A stretch of DNA of 45,970 nucleotides, taken from positions 1-45,970 of the forward strand of contig JAGAJI010000048.1 of NCBI GenBank assembly GCA_017626135.1, in the 5' to 3' direction. Source of the stretch: Clostridia bacterium (lineage in GTDB: Bacteria; Bacillota; Clostridia; Christensenellales; Borkfalkiaceae). Of this stretch, positions 40,799-45,970 are shown one piece after another. Position numbers and translations under genes: made by a program. Position 1 is the first letter of the stretch; the number at the start of each line of letters is the position of its first letter. Under the pieces are notes generated by a model. It did not search any database. It was given only the letters and a program-made list of their open reading frames with translations, and was not told the origin of the DNA.

Positions 40799-43789
40799 TT
40801 ATTCTGCCGATTCGGTAGACGCCGCCGTTACGGTGATTTCGTACGTTACTGTCTTACCCGCAAACGTTGCGAAAACCGTATACGTTTTGCCTGCGTCTTC
40901 TTCCGTGAATACGTAGCCGTCAAAGTTGGTCGTGTAACCGGTCCAAACGTATATATCTCTACCGTACGAGTTGGGCAAGTAAGCTTGCAACACCAAGTCT
41001 TCTGTGGAGAACGTATCGCCAACATAGTAGGTCGTCGTCGCCTGCTTGATTGTAGGGGTATCAATTTCGCCTTCGAGAATTTCAATGTAGCCGTACATAC
41101 CGATCGTAACATTGGATTTTAATGCTTCCGTGTTATTCAAGTACAGATCAAAGTAATTGTAACCACCGGTCTTGTACATCGTGGTCTCGCCGATCGCCGT
41201 GCCGCCTGCGGGAACCGTAATCGTTATGGAAACAGCCGAATTACCGTCGTTTCGGAAAGTCAACGTAACATCTTCGGTACCGTAGTTTTGGAAGTACACA
41301 ACCAAAGATCTTGTGCTTCCGCTCGGCATATTTGTACCTACGTTAGGAAGCTTATGCTGATAAGGCACGCCGTTATCTACGGCCAAATCGTTTTCACAGT
41401 AGAATTTGAAGCTTGCGTTCGTATCATTTGCTCCTGCTGCAAAAGTGACTTTCGTACCCGCAACACCATTTACCTCGCTGTATGCAAGGGAAATCATATC
41501 ATTAGCACTATAGAGTCTAGCGGCGGGCGTATAGAGTATCCAGTTTTCCATGCTCACGGAACCGAGTTTCTCCCCGCAGCCATACGCGCAAAGGATATCC
41601 GTACCGGGAAGAGCCGTCGCCGGCGTATGACAGGGAATTGATGCGGGAGCCTCGATTGGTTCGTTGCCATATTCGTCTGCAAAGTACATATCACAGCCGT
41701 CTACGGTACAGATATAATGCGACGCAACGCCGTCTTTTTCACACTGAATCAATTCTACTTCTTCTACGTACTCAATTACGTGCGTATGATCGTATACCGC
41801 TACTTCATAGGTCGCCGTATAGCCCGCGAAGGTTACGGTCACCGTCTTTTTGCCTGCTTCTACGTCTGCCTCCGTGAATACGTAGCCGTCGAGATCGGTC
41901 TTGTAGTTCTGAGAAATATATACTCTCTGATAGGTATCGCTACCGTTGCTGTTCTTAACGCCGGTCGCCGCAAGCACAAGGCCTTCCGCGCTGAACGTTT
42001 CGCCTAAACCGAAGTTGAGTTTGGTTGCGGGAACGGATACGGAGATGCCCGTAAGGTTATCCGCAACGAATTCGCCCCAGATTGTCAAGGACGAACCTAC
42101 TGCCGCGCCTTCGGGGAATACGATTTGATGGTTCAAACCATACGTATCGTAGTCATACGTGACGTTCAAAAGAACGGTCTTGGATTCGCCTGCCGCAAGC
42201 GTAACCTCTACCACACCTTTGTCGTAATAGTAGTCGATCGCGCTATATTTGAAGGTAATTTCCGACGTACCGTTGTTCGTGAAGTACATTCTCACGGTCT
42301 TCGTTACGTTTTTATACTGAGGGATACCGCAGTTGTAGCCAGCTTTACCTGCTGTCGCAATATTCTTATTATTCAAGAAGGATACGCCACTATGCGCCGC
42401 CGCACCCTTAGGAAGGGTAACCTTCGTTGCGTACGCGCCGTTATCAAGGACAACGTACTCTGCTTTGATATCCTCTTCGTTCTCCGCATCGGTATCAAGA
42501 GTCGTATATGCGCCGTCCTTACCGGGAGCAAGACCGTCAGGTCCTTCAGGGGCGCCGAGCGTCTTATTAGGAGCAAAGGTAATTACCTTGTTCATATCCA
42601 GGAACAAGCACTTTTCTTCACACTCCGTACATTCTGCGCTCACGCATTTACCGCAAGTTTCACATACTTCGTGATAGCCGCATACGCAATCGCCGTATTC
42701 GTTGAATTCGTGCGCTACTTTTTCAATTGCGTCTTCGTGTCCGCAAGTAGGTTTGAACCAGTGATCATTCGCATCATAACCGTACTCCGTACCATAGGTA
42801 TGGGTATGGTTGAGAGCAGGAATCGCTACTTCTTTCGTCTGACCGCAAATTTCACAAGTAAACGTTTTGACACCGTCTGCCGTTTCCGTAGGCTTTGTCG
42901 TCTCAACGCCGTCGTTCCAAGTATGGGGGATTTTGGTGATCGTGTCGTCGTGACCGCAAGTAGATGCATACCAGTGGTAATCTGCGTCTTTCGACCATTC
43001 GGTTGCAAATTTATGTGTATGAGGAAGCTTATCGATAGGTTCCTCCTTTACGTAATCGCAAACGGTACAGGTGTAAGCCGTGATGCCTTCCAATTCCTCG
43101 GTAGGTTCACGCGTTATAACGCCTTCGCCGAAAGCATGATTATCTTTATCTTTAACGTTGGTATGACCGCACGTAGCTGCATGCCAGTGAGAAGTTTCGT
43201 TCGACGTCCATTCTTCCGAGTATACGTGCTTGTGGTCGATCGTAGGAATCGCTTCTTCTACTTCGTAACCGCAATCGATACAAGTATAAACCATGACGCC
43301 CTCTTCGGTTTCCGTAGCTGCTTTTTCTACGTAACCTTCGTCAAATTCATGCGCCGCTTTGTCTTTGTCCTCGTGACCGCAGGTGGATGCGTACCAGTGA
43401 TAGTTCTCATCCATCGACCATTCCGTCGCCCAAGTATGCGTATGGGTAGGCTCGAGCTTTTCGATCGCTTCTTCCTTTTCGTAGCCGCAAACGGTACATT
43501 CGTACGTCATAACGCCCTCTGCCGTTTCGGTAGGCTCTTTGGTCACTTCACCGTCATTCCACGTGTGAGCAGCTTTGTTTGCTACTTCCAAACAACTTTC
43601 GCCCGAACAAGCATGCCAGTGGTTGTTCGCATCGCTTTCCCATTCGGTAGTGAATTCGTGCTTGTTGAGCGTATCGTGAAGTATACCGTTTACTTTCGAG
43701 GTAACGTCGGATACTACGGAACAAGCAGCGGTCCCTACCATAACGCATGCCAACGAGCACAGCGCTATGAGTCTCTTGAGTTTTTTCAT
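40799..43789 (-). CDS. Large lipoprotein with five Cys/His repeats and Ig-like domains
   Basis: 996 residues. Lipobox TAAC (Cys23). Residues about 44-390 hold five tandem repeats of about 70 residues with the pattern H-x-[FWY] ... W...D..HW[HY]A.TCGH ... H.[FW]N[DE]G ... T.E..G...YTC..CGY. The conserved Cys and His could bind zinc. A further Cys cluster (CVCGYHEVCETCGKC) closes this part. Two modules follow, each a beta-sandwich (TNNGTSEITFKYSAIDYYY; QNYGTEDVTLTFRNDGNSAV) plus a bacterial Ig-like group 3 domain (GLGETFSAEGLVL; YVGDTFSTEDLVL). Related repeats are common in large surface proteins of gut Clostridia but lack a known function. It has its own promoter. Confidence 0.78.
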   Translation of the reverse strand: MKKLKRLIALCSLACVMVGTAACSVVSDVTSKVNGILHDTLNKHEFTTEWESDANNHWHACSGESCLEVANKAAHTWNDGEVTKEPTETAEGVMTYECTVCGYEKEEAIEKLEPTHTHTWATEWSMDENYHWYASTCGHEDKDKAAHEFDEGYVEKAATETEEGVMVYTCIDCGYEVEEAIPTIDHKHVYSEEWTSNETSHWHAATCGHTNVKDKDNHAFGEGVITREPTEELEGITAYTCTVCDYVKEEPIDKLPHTHKFATEWSKDADYHWYASTCGHDDTITKIPHTWNDGVETTKPTETADGVKTFTCEICGQTKEVAIPALNHTHTYGTEYGYDANDHWFKPTCGHEDAIEKVAHEFNEYGDCVCGYHEVCETCGKCVSAECTECEEKCLFLDMNKVITFAPNKTLGAPEGPDGLAPGKDGAYTTLDTDAENEEDIKAEYVVLDNGAYATKVTLPKGAAAHSGVSFLNNKNIATAGKAGYNCGIPQYKNVTKTVRMYFTNNGTSEITFKYSAIDYYYDKGVVEVTLAAGESKTVLLNVTYDYDTYGLNHQIVFPEGAAVGSSLTIWGEFVADNLTGISVSVPATKLNFGLGETFSAEGLVLAATGVKNSNGSDTYQRVYISQNYKTDLDGYVFTEADVEAGKKTVTVTFAGYTATYEVAVYDHTHVIEYVEEVELIQCEKDGVASHYICTVDGCDMYFADEYGNEPIEAPASIPCHTPATALPGTDILCAYGCGEKLGSVSMENWILYTPAARLYSANDMISLAYSEVNGVAGTKVTFAAGANDTNASFKFYCENDLAVDNGVPYQHKLPNVGTNMPSGSTRSLVVYFQNYGTEDVTLTFRNDGNSAVSITITVPAGGTAIGETTMYKTGGYNYFDLYLNNTEALKSNVTIGMYGYIEILEGEIDTPTIKQATTTYYVGDTFSTEDLVLQAYLPNSYGRDIYVWTGYTTNFDGYVFTEEDAGKTYTVFATFAGKTVTYEITVTAASTESAE

Positions 43790-43935
43790 AAAATTCCTCC
43801 AATTTATTTTTTATCTATACGCGCGACGATTACGCCCTTTCCCCATAAAGGTTTTCACCGCTACGCGTACATTTCCCTGTTGTCCATCTTAGCATTGAAC
43901 CGCGCATTGCATAATGCCTCAATTTATTTTCCCAT

Positions 43936-43964
43936 ATTATATATTTTTCGAAGTCGGATTTCAA
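43936..43964 (-). promoter_or_regulatory. Sigma-70 promoter of the Cys/His-repeat lipoprotein gene
   Basis: Minus strand: TTGAAA (43964-43959), 17-base spacer, TATAAT (43941-43936). A 5' UTR of about 140 bases follows; GTACGCG and CGCGTAT within it can pair over a 40-base loop. The rest of the 395-base gap up to aspA holds only the aspA terminator. Confidence 0.8.
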
Positions 43965-44129
43965 TAAAAGTGTCCCAAACTGTCAAAAAAATGACCCGTT
44001 TTATCAAATGCCCCCTTGGGAATAAAAACAGGATACGCCGCCTTATCGTTTCATAACACTCTTACGAAACTTGTTGGATAATTTGATTTTCTTGCCGTTT
44101 TTTTATCATTACGGGCATTTCCTTAGACA

Positions 44130-44170
44130 AAAGAAAAAATACGGAAAGCTATCACTGCTTTCCGTATTTT
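44130..44170 (-). terminator. Terminator of aspA
   Basis: Minus strand: AATACGGAAAGC pairs with GCTTTCCGTATT around a seven-base loop and is followed by TTTTCTTTTG. It lies 16 bases after the stop. Confidence 0.88.
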
Positions 44171-44184
44171 CAGTGCTATTTTAA

Positions 44185-45558
44185 TTAAGTCATGGCATAT
44201 GGATCGAGGATCTTTTCCAAGAGCTCCGGCTCGATCAGACCGTACTGCAAAATCAGCTCTCTGATCTTTACATCTTTTGCCAATGCTTCCTTGGCAAGCT
44301 CTGCAGACTTTTTATACCCCAAATACGGACAGAGCGCCGTAACGATCCCTACACTGCTTTCCAACAGGTTTTCACAGCGTTTTTCATTGGCAGTGATGCC
44401 CATAATGCAATTAACCGTCAGCGTCTTGATCGCATTCGAAAGACACGTAAGCGATTCGAAGAGCTTGTAGAAGATCACCGGTTCAAAGGCATTCAATTCC
44501 AATTGCCCCGCTTCCGCCGCCATCACAATGGTCGTATCATTCCCCATTACCAGAAAAGCTACCTGCGAAACGACCTCGGGAATCACGGGATTGACTTTGC
44601 CGGGCATGATCGACGAGCCGTTCTGTTTGGCGGGCAACGTAATTTCTCCAAAACCCGTTTTCGGCCCGCTGGACATCAAACGAAGATCGTTACACATCTT
44701 GGACAGATTGACGGCGCAAGCCTTCAAACTCCCCGAAACCACAACGAAACTATCCACGTTTTGCGTGGCGTCGATCAGATCGTCCGCTTTGATGAGTTCC
44801 CGTCCGCATTCCTCCGAAAGAATACCCACGATGCTCTCCACGTACTTTGCCCCTGCGTTCACCGAAGTCCCGATCGCCGTACCTCCCAAATTCAACACGT
44901 GCATTTCCTGCAAGGTGTTTTGAATTCTCTTATGATCTCTCTTGAGCGCAGACGCGTAGGCGTTGAATTCCTGCCCCAAACGAATAGGCACGGCATCCTC
45001 GAGTTGCGTTCTGCCCATTTTGATGATCCCATCGAACTCCTGCGCTTTGTTCATGAGTTCGCGAATGAGCACTTCCAAGCTTTCCAAAAGCTCATCCGCC
45101 AGTTTTAATACCGTCAGTTTGCCTGCGGACGGAATCACGTCGTTAGTCGATTGCGCATGATTCACGTGATCGTTCGGATGACAAAGGTATTGTCCTTTCT
45201 TACCGCCCAAAAGCTCGGTCGCTCGATTCGCGATCACTTCATTCACATTCATATTGACCGTAGTCCCCGCGCCGCCTTGAATGGCGTCGGTGATAAACTG
45301 TTCTTTCCACTTTCCGTCCAAAACTTCGTCACATGCGCAAATGATCGCGTCTGCAATTCCTTTTTGAACGTAACCGTACTGCCCGTTTACCTTCGCCGCC
45401 GCCTTTTTGATGAGGACTATATTTTTAATAAAATCATAGTTCATTTTTTTGCCGGTGATTTGAAAATTTTCAAAACCGCGCAACGTTTGTACTCCGTAAT
45501 AAGCGTTCGAGGGAATATCCAACGTTCCCACGGAATCACTTTCTTTTCGCGTTCTCAT
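44185..45558 (-). CDS. aspA: Aspartate ammonia-lyase
   Basis: Converts aspartate to fumarate and ammonia. It belongs to the aspartase/fumarase superfamily: the signature GSSIMPGKVNP at about 314-324 carries the catalytic Ser, STND at 137-140 and GRTQLEDAVP at 182-191 are the other active-site segments. KKIANxx-type carboxylate features are not needed for the call; LGQEFNAYASALKRD and AIGTSVNAG favour aspartase over class II fumarase. 457 residues. GGGAGG precedes the ATG. Monocistronic; an insertion sequence begins about 67 bases upstream of the start. Confidence 0.9.
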   Translation of the reverse strand: MRTRKESDSVGTLDIPSNAYYGVQTLRGFENFQITGKKMNYDFIKNIVLIKKAAAKVNGQYGYVQKGIADAIICACDEVLDGKWKEQFITDAIQGGAGTTVNMNVNEVIANRATELLGGKKGQYLCHPNDHVNHAQSTNDVIPSAGKLTVLKLADELLESLEVLIRELMNKAQEFDGIIKMGRTQLEDAVPIRLGQEFNAYASALKRDHKRIQNTLQEMHVLNLGGTAIGTSVNAGAKYVESIVGILSEECGRELIKADDLIDATQNVDSFVVVSGSLKACAVNLSKMCNDLRLMSSGPKTGFGEITLPAKQNGSSIMPGKVNPVIPEVVSQVAFLVMGNDTTIVMAAEAGQLELNAFEPVIFYKLFESLTCLSNAIKTLTVNCIMGITANEKRCENLLESSVGIVTALCPYLGYKKSAELAKEALAKDVKIRELILQYGLIEPELLEKILDPYAMT

Positions 45559-45619
45559 TTAAGAGCCTCCCACTTGTGTTTGATATTAGGAAAAAATACA
45601 CTTTTCCTTTTCGAGGAGT

Positions 45620-45649
45620 ATTATGATAGTGTAAAATATTTTGTGTAAA
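45620..45649 (-). promoter_or_regulatory. Probable hybrid promoter for aspA at the insertion sequence boundary
   Basis: Minus strand: TTTACA (45649-45644) lies in the terminal repeat of the insertion sequence, an 18-base spacer follows, and CATAAT (45625-45620) straddles the element edge and the flanking DNA. Both boxes match five of six consensus bases. The start point would be about 55 bases before the aspA ATG. Confidence 0.5.
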
Positions 45650-45663
45650 CACTCTCTGAAAAA

Positions 45664-45692
45664 AAGACAAGAGAGTTAAAACCTTGTATAAT
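45664..45692 (+). promoter_or_regulatory. Transposase promoter inside a fold-back leader
   Basis: AAGACA (45664-45669), 17-base spacer, TATAAT (45687-45692). The start point would be near 45699. AAGAGAGTTA at 45669-45678 and CCTTGT at 45682-45687 are complementary to TAACTCTCTT at 45725-45734 and ACAAGG at 45717-45722, which include the transposase ribosome binding site. Confidence 0.6.
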
Positions 45693-45734
45693 GTTAAGTA
45701 GCTAAAAACAACAAACACAAGGAATAACTCTCTT

Positions 45735-45970
45735 ATGTCTAATTTTACCACAGAACTTATAAAAAATCTATCAAATAACGTGTCCGTTGAAGAAATTTTT
45801 CGCGCAGAACTCGAAAAAGCTTTCAACCAACTCCTCGAAACAGAGTTAGCTTGCTTTTTAGGCTACGAAAAATATTCTAAAGACGGTTACAACACCGGCG
45901 ATTCTCGAAACGGTTATTACAAACGTACCTTCCAAACCAAGTACGGCGAACTCAATCTCTCTATCCCTAG
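45735..45970 (+). CDS. IS256-family transposase, N-terminal part
   Basis: 78 complete codons before the window ends. MSNFTTELIKNLSNNVSVEE leads into the family's hallmark N-terminus: LLETELACFLGYEKYSKDGY, then NTGDSRNGYYKRTFQTKYGE and LNLSIPR. In this family a DDE catalytic domain of about 300 more residues follows. AAGGA lies 11 bases before the ATG. AT-rich codons set it apart from the host genes. Confidence 0.93.
   Translation, partial: MSNFTTELIKNLSNNVSVEEIFRAELEKAFNQLLETELACFLGYEKYSKDGYNTGDSRNGYYKRTFQTKYGELNLSIP

Larger units (their letters stand above)
45625..45970 (+). mobile_element. Left end of an IS256-family insertion sequence (cut by window end)
   Basis: The element appears to begin with GATAGTGTAAAATATTTTGT, a terminal-repeat type seen in IS256-family elements of Clostridia, followed by a promoter and the transposase start. 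The right end and the target duplication lie outside, so the exact boundary is uncertain by a few bases. Confidence 0.75.

Noticed and set aside
42125..44056. Plus-strand open frame of 643 codons opposite the Cys/His-repeat lipoprotein
   Set aside because: Its apparent repeats mirror the repeats of the real gene on the other strand, and it runs through that gene's promoter.
44185..45558. Class II fumarase as an alternative name for aspA
   Set aside because: Both share GSSIMPGKVNP, but overall motifs and lack of TCA-cycle neighbours favour aspartase; I kept some doubt in the confidence.

Overview
The window looks like a chromosomal stretch of a Gram-positive, spore-forming member of the Clostridia (Bacillota). 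The support is a complete S10-spc-alpha ribosomal protein locus in Gram-positive order, zinc-type S14, S4 and L36, a SpoIVA coat ATPase, a lysine riboswitch in front of asd-dapA-dapB, lipobox lipoproteins and strong Shine-Dalgarno sequences. The large secreted lipoproteins and GH3 enzymes suggest a gut carbohydrate degrader; an uncultured Christensenellales-like lineage is a guess.

Layout. (1) 1-330: the 3' end of an unidentified plus-strand gene converging on the ribosomal locus. (2) 320-16128, minus strand: 31 genes, rpsJ to rplQ, including secY, adk, map, infA and rpoA. They are served by a sigma-70 promoter before rpsJ and a second one, with a structured leader, before rpsM. (3) 16129-16854: the rpsJ leader and, upstream, a separately promoted and strongly self-complementary RNA that could be 6S RNA. 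(4) 16855-26137: a lipoprotein with an RsgI-like domain and coiled coil, a small four-helix membrane protein, spoIVA with a 54-residue follower, and a tight minus-strand operon (membrane protein, methyltransferase, Hsp33, TPR protein, HEAT-like protein). (5) 26220-29346, plus strand: lysine riboswitch and the first diaminopimelate/lysine pathway genes, closed by a terminator. (6) 29400-30900: a tRNA-Pro locus with one intact gene, two broken 5' copies and a 16-bp copy of its 3' end 893 bp downstream, enclosing a small AT-rich islet with one gene. (7) 30901-43964, minus strand: five large envelope genes, namely two domain-swapped GH3 enzymes, a CBM-like lipoprotein and two multidomain lipoproteins, one with tandem Cys/His repeats. 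(8) 44130-45970: aspartate ammonia-lyase and the left end of an IS256-type insertion sequence just upstream of it.

How it works together. Regions 2 and 3 are growth-rate machinery: three promoters there (rpsJ, rpsM, ncRNA) share the same AAACGCTTGAC block. Region 5 makes aspartate semialdehyde into tetrahydrodipicolinate under lysine control, and AspA links aspartate to fumarate. Region 7 looks like a surface glycan-processing unit whose enzymes are tethered to the membrane. Repeats and mobile DNA sit at the tRNA-Pro locus and at the right edge, where the insertion sequence appears to supply a hybrid promoter to aspA.
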